Positions 52,930-61,983 of a stretch of DNA of 64,000 nt are shown piece by piece. Position 1 is the stretch's first letter; each line of letters opens with the position of its first letter. Source of the stretch: Hyphomicrobiales bacterium (GTDB taxonomy: Bacteria > Pseudomonadota > Alphaproteobacteria > Rhizobiales > Xanthobacteraceae); the NCBI GenBank assembly GCA_017305715.1, contig JAFKKG010000033.1, positions 1 to 64,000 of the forward strand, in the 5' to 3' direction. Under the pieces are notes generated by a model. It had not been told where the DNA came from, searched no databases, and saw only the letters and a program-made list of their open reading frames with translations. A program made the translations under genes and the position numbers.

Positions 52930-53530
52930 CGGACGATCTCGGATTTGAATTTCGAACTGCCAAGCATTCCGTCCAAGCATCCCGTCGTCGATCCGTCTTC
53001 TTCGATCCGTCATCCCCGCGGTGTGGCAGACACACCTTCGCATTCACGCGGCGCATTGCGCCCGAGCTTTGCCAGAAACTTCCCGCCCTCGAAATTCAGA
53101 AGGCGCAGGGAATGCCGGATGCGCGCTGCACCCGCGGTCTCATGTGCAATGTGCACTAAGAAATGCGCACATGAGCATACAGGGCAGCGGAGAACATCCG
53201 ACATTCCCTGCGCGATGGCTTTACGGCTTATAACGTGCTCTCCCCGGAGAACGGCTCTTTTGCCTCCGTCGCGCCCTGGGAAGTCGAACGCCCCCAGGAG
53301 CATGGACGCCAGCAACGCGGCGTCAGGACCACACGTCTTTGCCGTACGCTTCGGCCGCGCGCGTCAAGCGCAACTGTCACGTCCACCGCTCCCCGCCCCT
53401 CGTTGTCACGATGGCCAACGCCCCTCTGAGTGGGACGGGATGGCACGGACATGCCCTGATTTGCCACTTCGGAAAAGCAAAATATTTTTCATTTCGGGTC
53501 TTGACATGACTTCCGTAAATCGGAAGTGAT
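52930..53530. repeat. Degenerate dispersed-repeat-like region (Bradyrhizobium type)
   Basis: Just outside attR, this 600-bp stretch encodes broken phrases in shifting frames, such as ARRIAPELCQKLPALEIQ, MPDARCTRG, DASNAASGPHVFAVRF and LPLRKSKIFF, that I associate with a repeat found in many copies in Bradyrhizobium genomes. No single intact gene is present. The identification is from memory of that repeat family and needs a genome-wide self-comparison. Confidence 0.4.
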
Positions 53531-53575
53531 GATTTGCCCGTCGGGCACCCGGGGTCAAGACCGCCTCCTTGCGGC

Positions 53576-53746
53576 CTACCGATCGCTCGATGGCAGCTTC
53601 GTCAGCGGCACGTGGGGCACCGAGCCGACGATCTTGGGGAGCGGCTTTTCATCGCGCGCCTCCGGCTTCTCGTTGCGCTCCTTACAGTCGTAATAGATCT
53701 CGACGGCGATCATGCCGAGCTCGACAATCCAGGCGTAACCCATGCG
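53576..53746 (-). CDS. Small hypothetical protein
   Basis: From the ATG at 53746 the product is 56 aa, MGYAWIVELGMIAVEIYYDC then a charged stretch rich in Glu/Lys/Pro and a C-terminal KIVGSVPHVPLTKLPSSDR. AAAGGGG lies about 9 bp upstream of this ATG, favouring it over the longer open frame to 53812. One short hydrophobic stretch may associate with the membrane. No family recognised. Confidence 0.5.
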   Translation of the reverse strand, partial: RMGYAWIVELGMIAVEIYYDCKERNEKPEARDEKPLPKIVGSVPHVPLTKLPSSDR

Positions 53747-53919
53747 TCGGAACCCCTTTCCGAGGGCTGACCGTATGCAAACCACCGGCCCGCTCTCTGT
53801 GATCGACATCACACTGTCCGACCGGTGGGCGCCTTACTCCGGAACGGCATGACCTTTCCTTTCTGGTTCCCCTTCGCTAGCTTTCGCATTTCAGGCATCG
53901 GATTTTTTAGGGGGATTTG

Positions 53920-54294
53920 ATGCGCAGGCGTACGGATTATCTGCTGCTGCTGCGACCCTGGTCGTTCTCCGCCTTCGGCGCCGCGTTCATCGCGGTGGTG
54001 TTCGCGGCCTCCATGCAGGAAGTCCTCACCTTGTCATTCGGGGCGACGCTTTACTTCCTGGCGTTCGTCCCGGCGATCATGGCCGCCAGTCTGTTGGCAG
54101 GCGCGCCGGCGGGGACCTTTGCGGCGCTGCTGACCATCCCGATCGTGTGGTGGGCGTTCATGCCGCCGCACTTCGAGTTCAATCCCCTCACCGCTGCCGA
54201 CTACGACAGGTTTGCGGTGTTTCTGCTGGTCAGCTCATTGATGATCTGCTTTTCACATCTTTGTCGCGAAGCGCTCACCCTGATCAGGAAGTGA
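53920..54294 (+). CDS. Small DUF4118-like membrane protein
   Basis: 124 aa with four hydrophobic segments (about 16-36, 39-58, 64-82 and 103-118) in the arrangement of DUF4118, the four-helix membrane module found at the N-terminus of KdpD-type sensors. FxPPHFEFNPLTAADYDRFAVFLLVSSLM is typical. No kinase domain follows, so it is a stand-alone module of unknown role. The ATG at 53920 has AGGGGGA 5 bp upstream; a TTG at 53917 is less likely. Confidence 0.72.
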   Translation: MRRRTDYLLLLRPWSFSAFGAAFIAVVFAASMQEVLTLSFGATLYFLAFVPAIMAASLLAGAPAGTFAALLTIPIVWWAFMPPHFEFNPLTAADYDRFAVFLLVSSLMICFSHLCREALTLIRK

Positions 54295-54531
54295 CGTTCC
54301 GATCATCCCGCCAAATTTCATCGTCGCGGTTACGACCCTGATGTTGCGATTGTCTCCCCGGAGTCTTTTCCGTTCCGATCAGAACGTGCTCCGGATTCCA
54401 GATTTGACGCGTGTGCTTGACGCGAACCGGCATCCACTTCGCTGGAAAACGCTCTGATGCGTTCAAAACACCGATGAACGGCGGCGCGGTCGGTTCCGTT
54501 CCGTATTTGCGATCTCGCGGCGCGGCAACGG

Positions 54532-54560
54532 AAAAGGGCCCAGCGTGGAGCTGGGCCCTT
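54532..54560 (-). terminator. Rho-independent terminator after the ferritin-like gene
   Basis: Arms aaagggcccagc (54532-54543) and gctgggcccttt (54549-54560) form a 12-bp stem with a 5-base loop, followed in the minus direction by a short T-run. It lies 25 bp past the stop of the DUF892 gene on the minus strand. Confidence 0.8.
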
Positions 54561-54584
54561 TCGTCGATGGCATTGGCTTGCCGA

Positions 54585-55091
54585 TCACGCCGCTTGCGCG
54601 GTCTCGGCATGCTGGTTGACTTCGGATACCGCAAGCTGGCTCAAGGCACTGTCCGTCGCCTTTTCTTCCTTGAGCGTGGCGTCGAGCAGTTTGACGGCAT
54701 CCTTGTAACCGAGTTCGTTCGCCCAGGTCCTCAGCGTGCCGTAACGCGAAATCTCGTAATGTTCGACGGCCTGCGCCGCGGCCAGAAGGCCGGCGTCAAG
54801 GGCCGGCATGCCCTTGTACTCTTCCATGACTTCCTTGCCCTCGTCGAGAATTCCCATGATGGCATCGCAGGTCTTGCCCTTCGCCGTTTCGTCGATCGAT
54901 GCAAACACCTGCTCCAGCCGCTCGACCTGGCCATCGGTCTCCGTGAGATGCTTTTCGAAGGCCGCCTTGAGCTTTGGAGATTGCGCGGCCTTGGCCATCT
55001 TGGGCAATGCCGAGAGTATCTTCTTTTCCGCGAAGTAGATGTCCTTCAATGTATCGAGGAACAGGTCTTTCAGTGCTTTGTCTTTCGCCAT
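54585..55091 (-). CDS. Ferritin-like DUF892 (YciE/YciF family) protein
   Basis: The product is 168 aa from the ATG at 55091 (MAKDKALKDLFLDTLKDIYF). The four-helix ferritin-like bundle shows DTLKDIYFAEKKILSALPKM at the start, KAAFEKHLTETDGQVERLEQVF, and AVEHYEISRYGTLRTWANEL; Glu residues in these helices are the likely di-iron ligands. The family is linked to stress responses, but its enzymatic role is uncertain. A 66-bp in-frame extension upstream is not conserved in character. Confidence 0.87.
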   Translation of the reverse strand: MAKDKALKDLFLDTLKDIYFAEKKILSALPKMAKAAQSPKLKAAFEKHLTETDGQVERLEQVFASIDETAKGKTCDAIMGILDEGKEVMEEYKGMPALDAGLLAAAQAVEHYEISRYGTLRTWANELGYKDAVKLLDATLKEEKATDSALSQLAVSEVNQHAETAQAA

Positions 55092-55248
55092 GACGGCCTC
55101 CAGCTGATGGGATTTGTCGCGGTAGAACCTGCCGTGCTGGAAGTTGTTCCTAAACATGCTTCTCGCCGCCGCGATTCATTTCGCGATCGATGGCGCTGCG
55201 CCGCTCGGTCGCGGCAACAGGCGACCATCCTCACCATCCTGGACAGGA

Positions 55249-55497
55249 TTACCCGAGTCGAGGCGGCTTCGCAGGCAGCACACGCGACGGCGGAACGTTT
55301 GGCATTTCTGTCTCGATGGCTGGGGCTTCTGCCGTGCTGTTCTTCTGGCGGGAAGCCAATATCTTTTCGGCGAGGTGTTCCCACCGCTCGGCTTCGCCGA
55401 GCAATTTCCAGCGATTGTCCGGGTCGCACGCGGCCTGTTGTCGGCAGAGCAAGGCCGTCGCGCGATACGCTTCAGCGCTCTTGAGCCCGCGTTCCAT
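55249..55497 (-). CDS. Small hypothetical protein (Bradyrhizobium type)
   Basis: 82 aa from the ATG at 55497: MERGLKSAEAYRATALLCRQ followed by DPDNRWKLLGEAERWEHLAE, an amphipathic helical pair, then a Pro/Thr-rich tail. This AEAYRAKALLCRQQAA-like pattern occurs in small rhizobial proteins of unknown function. The helical part has coding character; the Pro-rich tail is less certain. Confidence 0.55.
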   Translation of the reverse strand: MERGLKSAEAYRATALLCRQQAACDPDNRWKLLGEAERWEHLAEKILASRQKNSTAEAPAIETEMPNVPPSRVLPAKPPRLG

Positions 55498-55680
55498 GAA
55501 AGTCCTCCCGGCGTGCAATGTGCGATCGACCCGCGTGAGAGGAAAACGCTCACGATCGCGCCGCGTTCCCAGAGCGGGACCGACTCCGATCACCTCTCGA
55601 TTCTTGTTGGTCGCGTTTTCCTCGCGCGAACCGGCACCCGCCGGGATCAGGTCCGCGGGCGTGCATCGCCCGACGACGTT

Positions 55681-55914
55681 TCATGACGCCAGCCGCAGCC
55701 GCTGCTCCCTGAAGCGCTGGTAGGCGGCGATGGCGGCGTTGGAGAGAAGCAACTGGCGGCGCTCGCCGGCGCGAACCATTGTCTCGATCGTGTCGAGCAG
55801 ATGATTGGCTGTCGTTTCGGGATCGCCGAGTTCGCCCGCGGCTTCCAAATAGTCCCAGGCGATCCCGAAGGAATTTTCCATGATTGTCAGCAGCGTCTCG
55901 GCCATGAAGGGCAA
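55681..55914 (-). CDS. Small helical hypothetical protein
   Basis: The 77-aa product, MPFMAETLLTIMENSFGIAW to LLLSNAAIAAYQRFREQRLR, is all-helical with no signal peptide. A second ATG lies three codons downstream. It is co-oriented with the other small genes here (55249-56682) but not overlapping them. No domain recognised. Confidence 0.6.
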   Translation of the reverse strand: MPFMAETLLTIMENSFGIAWDYLEAAGELGDPETTANHLLDTIETMVRAGERRQLLLSNAAIAAYQRFREQRLRLAS

Positions 55915-56073
55915 ACGCCGCCGGCTGGGCTCTGTTCCGGATCGCCCGCTTGAGCAAGCGCGCGGCGCCAGCCGACGGCGGTCACGCCGCCGCCCACGTA
56001 TTGATCGATCGAGACCAGGAGCCGCCGCGGCGTCGAGGAGGTGCAGAGGTTTTCGATTCGTGATCGTGCAGCC

Positions 56074-56358
56074 TCATCGCACCCGGCGGTCGCGCGGGCC
56101 CTTCAAAGGCCCTCTGCCAGCGGCGCGGCAGTCCAGCTTCAGCCGCTCGTCGACATCGAGCAGCCGCTCCTCGCCGCCGAGCCGGTTTCGCTCGCCGATC
56201 AGGCCGAGCATCACGACGCGCATGGCCATCAGCTGCATCGACGCCTCGGCGCAGTCCTCGTCGCGGTTGATCTGTTGGCGGATGGTGCCCTCAGCGCTCA
56301 GCATCTCAGAGCGCAAGAACCTGATTTTCCTGCGGATTTCGTTCAATCTGTTGTCCAT
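56074..56358 (-). CDS. Small helical hypothetical protein
   Basis: The 94-aa product has MDNRLNEIRRKIRFLRSEML as an amphipathic N-terminal helix, then EASMQLMAMRVVMLGLIGER, and a basic, low-complexity end (GPLKGPRDRRVR) that may be read-through of non-conserved sequence. GGTGAG precedes the ATG as a ribosome-binding site. Function unknown. Confidence 0.55.
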   Translation of the reverse strand: MDNRLNEIRRKIRFLRSEMLSAEGTIRQQINRDEDCAEASMQLMAMRVVMLGLIGERNRLGGEERLLDVDERLKLDCRAAGRGPLKGPRDRRVR

Positions 56359-56541
56359 GGCTCACCTCACCGGGGATCGGAGCCCATAGAGAACAAATAA
56401 AGAACAAACATCAAGTTAAGAATGCCGGCCGGAGAAAGAAAATTTGGAGGAAGGGCGCATCCAGGCCTGCCAACCTGGCCCTGCGCAGGCGCATGCTGGC
56501 TCCTCACGACTGCAGCAAACTGTCGTGCAGCAATGATCTAT

Positions 56542-56682
56542 TTAAATCCCGAACAACCAGACCGCGACGATGGTCGCCAGGGTCGCCAGTCCGCTGATGG
56601 TCCATCCGGTTGCGTAGAGGACATTGTCCTCGCCGGTGCCGCGCATCACTTCGGTGTCCGCCATCGCTGATCGCCAGTGCAT
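56542..56682 (-). CDS. Very small membrane protein
   Basis: 46 aa, MHWRSAMADTEVMRGTGEDN then a single C-terminal transmembrane helix (VLYATGWTISGLATLATIVA, ending VWLFGI). GAGGAGAA lies 6 bp upstream of the ATG at 56682, which decides the start. Single-span proteins of this sort are common in the lineage; function unknown. Confidence 0.6.
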   Translation of the reverse strand: MHWRSAMADTEVMRGTGEDNVLYATGWTISGLATLATIVAVWLFGI

Positions 56683-56784
56683 GACGCTTCTCCTCGAAGC
56701 CCGCCCGAAGCAATAACGCCGGCCGAGGTTCCCGGTTCCATCGCCCACGGCGAAGACCGCCCCCGCGAAGCAACCAGGCAAGCC

Positions 56785-56814
56785 ATAAAAAAGGCCGCCC
56801 GTCGGCGGCCTTTT
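56785..56814 (-). terminator. Rho-independent terminator
   Basis: ggccgcc and ggcggcc arms around a short loop (56793-56810), flanked by A-runs on the left and T-runs on the right, so it can work in both directions. In the minus direction it ends the 59-aa gene at 56836-57015 with a six-T run. Confidence 0.85.
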
Positions 56815-56835
56815 GATCCGTTGGCGTCAACGCCG

Positions 56836-57015
56836 TCACACCAGCAGCAGACGGTCGGTCTGCGCGGGCGCCGAGTCGTCCTCGTCTCTGACGATGATGG
56901 TGACGTCCCAACCTTCGCTGGCCCACACCCGCGCCTTGGCGAGCGCCATCAGCGAGCTCATCCTGTCCATCCGGACGGTCTCGTTTTCGCGTTCCGCCAC
57001 GATTCTGTACGCCAT
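56836..57015 (-). CDS. Small hypothetical protein, 59 aa
   Basis: Reading the minus strand from the ATG at 57015 gives MAYRIVAERENETVRMDRMS followed by SLMALAKARVWASEGWDVTI and IVRDEDDSAPAQTDRLLLV. AAGGGGAA lies 5-6 bp upstream as a strong ribosome-binding site, and a terminator follows the stop by about 25 bp. The alternating beta/helix/beta layout suggests a small folded protein. No family name is assigned. Confidence 0.7.
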   Translation of the reverse strand: MAYRIVAERENETVRMDRMSSLMALAKARVWASEGWDVTIIVRDEDDSAPAQTDRLLLV

Positions 57016-57200
57016 GCAAGTTCCCCTTTACGTGGTGCAATTGGCGGAACATTCGAATCCGGCTTTGACCGCAGTTTGCTGAAAATCTGTCCAATTGGCG
57101 GCCTGCAAGGCGAGCCGGACGGCAAAACGCCTCATTTCCTGCGCCGCGGAACCGATCGGTTTGCGAGGAATTAACGTCAGTCACTGGCAGGTTTAGTACG

Positions 57201-58232
57201 ATGTTGAATCTATTCAGGCATTCAGAAGAGGCCGCGCTCGAGAATATTCTCGCGCGGCGCGCCACCTCCGCCGACGATCCCGAATTGCAGGAGAAACAGT
57301 TCCGCGATTTGCTGCAGGCGCTGCCCGCCGCGATCTACACCACCGACGCCGAAGGCCGGATCACGTTCTTCAACCGCGCCTGCATCGATTTCGCCGGCCG
57401 CACCCCGAAAATCGGTGACATGTGGTGTGTGAGCTGGAAGCTGTTAACGGCGGACGGCACGCCGCTGCCGCACGAAGACTGTCCGATGGCGATTGCGCTG
57501 AAGGAAAACCGGCCGGTCCGCAACGTCGAGGCGATCGCCGAGCGGCCCGACGGCACGCGCATCTGGTTCATGCCCTATCCGACGCCGCTGCGCGACGAGG
57601 CCGGCAGGATGCTGGGCGCCGTGAACATGCTGGTGGATATCACCACCCGCAAGCAAGCCGAAGAGCGCATGATGCTGCTGACCGGCGAGGTCGATCATCG
57701 CTCGAACAATCTGCTCGCCGTGATCCAGGCCATGCTGCGGCTGACCAAGGCCGACAGCGCCGAAGATTTTCAGGCTGCATTCCAGGGCCGCTTGAGCGCA
57801 CTCGCCAATGTGCAACGGCTGTTCTCGGTGTCGCGCTGGAGCGGCGCCAGCATCCAGACCATCATCCAGGAGGAACTTCAGCCTTATGGCCCGGCGCGGG
57901 TCAGCATGACCGGGAGTGACGTCCACCTTCCTGCCTCGCTCGCGCAGGCTATCGCGGTGACCGTGCATGAACTCGCGACCAACGCCGCCAAATACGGCTC
58001 GCTCTCGGGCCCCGCAGGCAAGATCGACATCAGCTGGCAAACCAATGCCGACGACGGCCTGGTACTGCGCTGGACGGAATCCGGCGGCACCGGAATCGCC
58101 GAGCCGACGCGGAAAGGATTTGGCGTCGGCGCCGTCGACGGCATCATCCGCACGCTGAGCGGCCGGATCACGCGGCAGTGGAAGCCCGAGGGGCTGGACT
58201 GCGAATTGTCGTTCCCGGGCATTGCGCCGTAG
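57201..58232 (+). CDS. HWE-family sensor histidine kinase with PAS domain
   Basis: In this 343-aa protein, residues about 35-150 are a PAS domain (FRDLLQALPAAIYTTDAEGR to GAVNMLVDITTRKQAEE). The kinase part begins at GEVDHRSNNLLAVIQAML with phospho-acceptor His166. It has the N-box HELATNAAKYGSLS (about 256) and the Trp-x-Glu motif (RWTE) that defines HWE kinases. No transmembrane segment is present, so it is a cytosolic sensor. These kinases often feed general stress or light responses in Rhizobiales; a cognate regulator is not encoded next to it. Confidence 0.9.
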   Translation: MLNLFRHSEEAALENILARRATSADDPELQEKQFRDLLQALPAAIYTTDAEGRITFFNRACIDFAGRTPKIGDMWCVSWKLLTADGTPLPHEDCPMAIALKENRPVRNVEAIAERPDGTRIWFMPYPTPLRDEAGRMLGAVNMLVDITTRKQAEERMMLLTGEVDHRSNNLLAVIQAMLRLTKADSAEDFQAAFQGRLSALANVQRLFSVSRWSGASIQTIIQEELQPYGPARVSMTGSDVHLPASLAQAIAVTVHELATNAAKYGSLSGPAGKIDISWQTNADDGLVLRWTESGGTGIAEPTRKGFGVGAVDGIIRTLSGRITRQWKPEGLDCELSFPGIAP

Positions 58233-58244
58233 GCGCGTTCCTGG

Positions 58245-59546
58245 CTACTTCCCCGGCCGCACCGCCAGCGCCGGCTTGCTCACCCCATCCATCCCGGTCA
58301 GCATCAAGATCGTCAGCAGCGCGTTTTGCGGGCCGTAATAGGCATCCGTCGGCTTGTACCATTCGTTGCGCGAGTGCCAGTTGCCGCCCTCGCCGCCGCC
58401 GCCGATGGTCACCGCGGGGATGCCGAGCGACATCGCGATGTTGGAGTCGGTCGAGGAACCCGCAAAGGTCACGCGCGGTGTCCGCGTGACCGCGGCGACC
58501 GCGCGTTGCGTCGCCTGCACGATCGGGGAATCCACCGACACACTGCCCGCCGGGCGGTCGCCGATCAGTCTGGCCTCCACCGTGAGCTTGTCGGACTTCC
58601 AGCGCGCGTTTTCATCGGCCACCGCCTCCTTGACCAGTTCGAGCAGGCGCGCCTCGAGCTTGAGCAGTTCCTCGGTGGAATTCGAGCGCATGTCGACCGC
58701 CATCCGCGCTTCCGCCGCGATGGCATTGACCGAGGTGCCGCCGGCAACGGTGCCGACGGTGAAGGTGGTTTTGGGATCGGACGGTGGCTGCAACTCGGAG
58801 ATTTTCGCGATCGCGCGGCCCATGGCGTGGATCGCGCTCGGCAGGCCGAACTCCTGGAACGAATGGCCCCCGGGCCCCTTGAAGACGAATTCGTAACGAT
58901 GGCTGCCGGTCGACTGGTTGACGACACGGGTGATGCCGAGCCCGTCGATCGAGATGAAGCCGTCAATATCCCTGTGATCGCGGAACAGCGCCTTGACGCC
59001 GCGCAAATTGCCGAGTTCTTCCTCGCCGACGGTGCCGACGAACAGGATGTCGCCGACGGTGGCGATGGCGTTGCCGTTCATGGATTTGATCAGCGATAAC
59101 AAGGCAGCCAGCCCGCGGGAATCGTCGCCGATTCCGGGCGCGAGGATGGCGCCGTCCTTTTCCTTCACGGTGACGTCGGTACCCTCAGGGAATACCGTGT
59201 CGAGATGCGCCGACACCACGAGCTTGGGACGGCCTCCGCCGGTTCCCTTGCGCAGCGCAATGACATTGCCCTCGCTGTCAAGCGCGGCGTCCGTGAAGTC
59301 GAGTTCCTGCATCCGCTTGCGGTAATATTCGGCGCGGACCTTTTCCTTGTAGGGCGGCGCCGGAATTTCGGTGATGCGCTTCTGCTCCTCGAAGGTACGC
59401 GCATCGTCGGCCTTGATATCGTCGAGCGCCTTGACGATTTTGGGATTGCCGAGCAGCGCTTCCACGTCCGGCATCGAGGCTTGAGCCGAGGCCTGCGAAG
59501 CAGCCGTGATAAGGGCGATGGTCAGGATCGCGCGTTTGAAACTCAT
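58245..59546 (-). CDS. Secreted M20-family metallopeptidase
   Basis: 433 aa from the ATG at 59546, preceded by AAGGAAA; a longer open frame upstream is not used because it lacks a signal and overlaps nothing conserved. Signal peptide about 1-21 ([15 protein letters not shown]). Metal and catalytic motifs: SAHLDT (His114, Asp116), PGIGDDSRG (Asp141), VGEEELGN (Glu175/176), and the C-terminal His in [10 protein letters not shown]. It should be a periplasmic di-zinc peptidase of the tripeptidase/carboxypeptidase group. Substrate unknown. It converges with the HWE kinase gene. Confidence 0.88.
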   Translation of the reverse strand: MSFKRAILTIALITAASQASAQASMPDVEALLGNPKIVKALDDIKADDARTFEEQKRITEIPAPPYKEKVRAEYYRKRMQELDFTDAALDSEGNVIALRKGTGGGRPKLVVSAHLDTVFPEGTDVTVKEKDGAILAPGIGDDSRGLAALLSLIKSMNGNAIATVGDILFVGTVGEEELGNLRGVKALFRDHRDIDGFISIDGLGITRVVNQSTGSHRYEFVFKGPGGHSFQEFGLPSAIHAMGRAIAKISELQPPSDPKTTFTVGTVAGGTSVNAIAAEARMAVDMRSNSTEELLKLEARLLELVKEAVADENARWKSDKLTVEARLIGDRPAGSVSVDSPIVQATQRAVAAVTRTPRVTFAGSSTDSNIAMSLGIPAVTIGGGGEGGNWHSRNEWYKPTDAYYGPQNALLTILMLTGMDGVSKPALAVRPGK

Positions 59547-59572
59547 GAATGCTTTCCTTTTCCCGTAAGATT

Positions 59573-60089
59573 TCACCCCTCGCCGAGGCCCGCATCCGTC
59601 AGCCGCGCGGCGAACCAGATCGACAGGGCCGGATCGATCACGCCGCCGGTATAGACTTCCGCCCCCGAGACCTGCTTCCTGCCGAGCGTCACGAACACGC
59701 CGATCCGGTAGGCGAACCACAGATGCGGATCGGTCAGCGCCCGCAGCTTGTGCTGGTCATGCTCGAGGGGCTGGTGATTGCTGGCCTTGCGGACCTCGAT
59801 CGCGAGCAGATTGTTCGGGATCTCGCGCTGGTGCACGACGATGTCGGGGTAGATCGATTTGCCGAGGTGATCGTCGGTCGAGACGATCGAGCCGTGCGGC
59901 AGCCGCAACGTCCGCTCGCCGAGCCGGTCGTAGTCGCAGTCGACCTTGCCAGCCGGCAAACTGGTGTTCGAGCTGCACCGCCAAGCGGTGAGTCAACGCG
60001 CGCTCACCGACGTCCTTGTCGAGCAGGAAGGCTTCGCGCGCGTAGAACTCTGCGAGCGCCGTGACGACCTTGTTCAGCTCGGTCTCCAT
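59573..60089 (-). pseudogene. Hypothetical gene broken by a single-base frameshift
   Basis: The first frame reads METELNKVVTALAEFYAREA to LTHRLAVQLEHQFAGWQ. The next frame continues as VDCDYDRLGERTLRLPHGSI and YPDIVVHQREIPNNLLAIEV, a strand-rich nuclease-like region with D...ExR spacing. Removing one G at about 59946-59947 (tggcaaggtcgac to tggcaagtcgac) joins them into one frame of about 170 codons. I have no family name beyond a possible restriction-endonuclease-like fold. Outside the island. Confidence 0.65.
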
Positions 60090-60217
60090 GCCGCCTCCGC
60101 ACTGTCATTCCGGGACGGTGCGTTAGCGCCCGACCCGGAATTTCGAGATTCTCCGACGTGCAATCGCACATCGGAGCTCGATGCTTCGCATCGCCCCGGA
60201 ATGACGGCGTTCGGCCG

Positions 60218-61762
60218 TCACATCTGCACTTCGATCAGCCGCGGCCCCGGCTCGGCGACGGCTTCCGCCAGCGCCTTGACGAAATCATCGACATTGTCGA
60301 CCGCGCGCGCGCCGACACCCATGCCCTTGGCGAGCCCGACGAAGTCGATGGTCGGGCGATCGATTTTGAGCATGTCGAGCGCCCGCTGGCCCGGCTGGCC
60401 GGCGCCGACGCCGTCGAATTCGCCGCGCAGGATCTGGTAGATGCGATTAGCGAACACAATCGTGACGACGTTGAGGCCTTCGCGGGCCTGCGTCCACAAG
60501 GACTGGATCGTGTACATCGCGCTGCCGTCACCGACCATGCAGATCACCTTGCGATCGGGGCAGGCGATCGCGGCTCCGGTCGCGACCGGCGTCGAATATC
60601 CGATCGAGCCGCCGAGATTCTGGATCCAGTCGTGCGCGGCGCCGGCCGCCATCACCGGAAAGAATGCCCGCCCTGTGGTGACGGATTCGTCGACGACGAT
60701 GGCATTGTCCGGAATAGCCATGGCGATCGCCTGGGCGATCGACGCATGGGTCAGGGCGCCGGTCGGCTTGACGAGTTCGACATGACTCTGCGGTTTCACA
60801 TCGCCCGGCTTGGCGCCGACCGCGGACGCCAGCGCCTCGAGCGCGGCGACCGAGTTCTCGCCGCCCTCGGTCATGCGATGGACCTCGCAGCCCTCCGGCT
60901 TGAGCATGCTGGGCTTGTTCGGATAGGCGAAAAACGCCACGGGATCGTTGGCTTCGACCAGCACGATGTGGCGAAAGCCCTTCAGCACCGCCAGTGCCTG
61001 CTCGATCACGTAAGGCACCCGGTCGATCGAAAACCGCCCGCGGCCGCGCGCCATCCGCGGACTGGCCAGCGGGCCCATCACCTTGCAGCCGGTCTTGCCG
61101 GCGATCTGCGCCGCCAGCGCCAGCCCCTTTTCCGTCACCGCGCTGCCGGTCATCAGCAGCAAGGTGTCCGCGCCGCCACGCAGCACCCTGGCCGCATTGT
61201 CGACCGCCTCCGGGGAGTAGCTCTGCCGCTGCGCCGGCACCGGCACCGCGGCGACCCCGTCGGCTTCGTTCCAGGCGGTATCGGCCGGCAGGATCAGGGT
61301 CGCGATCTGGGGCGGCGCCCCGCTGGCCGCGGCAATGGCGGCGGCCCCGTCGCGGGCGACCGACTTTGCGTCCGGCGACGTTCGAACCCAGGACGACATA
61401 GGCCGCGCCAGGCCCTCGATATCGGAGGTCAGCGGGGCGTTATATTCGATGTGGTAGGTGGCGTGCTGGCCGACGATATTGACGACGCCGGAATTGGCCT
61501 TCTTGGCGTTGTGCAGGTTGGCGAGGCCGTTGGCCAGGCCGGGGCCGAGATGCAGCAGCGTCGAGGCCGGCGTGCCCTTCATGCGGAAATAGCCGTCGGC
61601 CGCACCGGTCACCACGCCCTCGAACAGGCCGAGCACGCAGCGCATGCCCTCGACCCGGTCCAGCGCGGCGACGAAATGCATCTCCGAGGTGCCGGGATTG
61701 GTGAAGCAGACGTCGACGCCGCCCGCGACCAATGTCCGCACCAGACTTTCCGCACCGTTCAT
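60218..61762 (-). CDS. ThDP-dependent acetolactate synthase large-subunit-like enzyme
   Basis: 514 aa from the ATG at 61762 (MNGAESLVRTLVAGG), preceded by GGGGGAG. The catalytic Glu48 lies in GLFEGVVTGAADGY, and the ThDP/Mg motif GDGSAMYTIQSLWTQAREGL ending VFAN is present in the C-terminal third. The family includes acetolactate synthase, benzoylformate decarboxylase and related carboligases. No regulatory subunit gene follows, and length is shorter than IlvB (about 570 aa), so a stand-alone decarboxylase/carboligase is more likely than the branched-chain biosynthetic enzyme. Divergent from the L,D-transpeptidase gene. Confidence 0.85.
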   Translation of the reverse strand: MNGAESLVRTLVAGGVDVCFTNPGTSEMHFVAALDRVEGMRCVLGLFEGVVTGAADGYFRMKGTPASTLLHLGPGLANGLANLHNAKKANSGVVNIVGQHATYHIEYNAPLTSDIEGLARPMSSWVRTSPDAKSVARDGAAAIAAASGAPPQIATLILPADTAWNEADGVAAVPVPAQRQSYSPEAVDNAARVLRGGADTLLLMTGSAVTEKGLALAAQIAGKTGCKVMGPLASPRMARGRGRFSIDRVPYVIEQALAVLKGFRHIVLVEANDPVAFFAYPNKPSMLKPEGCEVHRMTEGGENSVAALEALASAVGAKPGDVKPQSHVELVKPTGALTHASIAQAIAMAIPDNAIVVDESVTTGRAFFPVMAAGAAHDWIQNLGGSIGYSTPVATGAAIACPDRKVICMVGDGSAMYTIQSLWTQAREGLNVVTIVFANRIYQILRGEFDGVGAGQPGQRALDMLKIDRPTIDFVGLAKGMGVGARAVDNVDDFVKALAEAVAEPGPRLIEVQM

Positions 61763-61983
61763 GGCCCGGCTCCCCCTTGCTGTTGTTTTAAAACCGATCC
61801 AGATCAATCATTGTTCACTCGTTTCGTCAAAGGTTTAGCCGCACAATGCAGCCATCGCCTGCGATGTGTTGCCTTTTTAAACCGTGGCGCTTGAAAATGG
61901 CGCAATCACCAGCTCGTTGCTTGCGAAACCGCGGCAAATATGGCCTGTCTCGTTGCATTGTCTGATTTTTCACGAGGAAGAAA

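Noticed and set aside
52858-53529. 223-codon frame starting in the attR copy
   Set aside because: It starts within the tRNA fragment and is made of broken phrases in several frames; better explained as a degenerate repeat.
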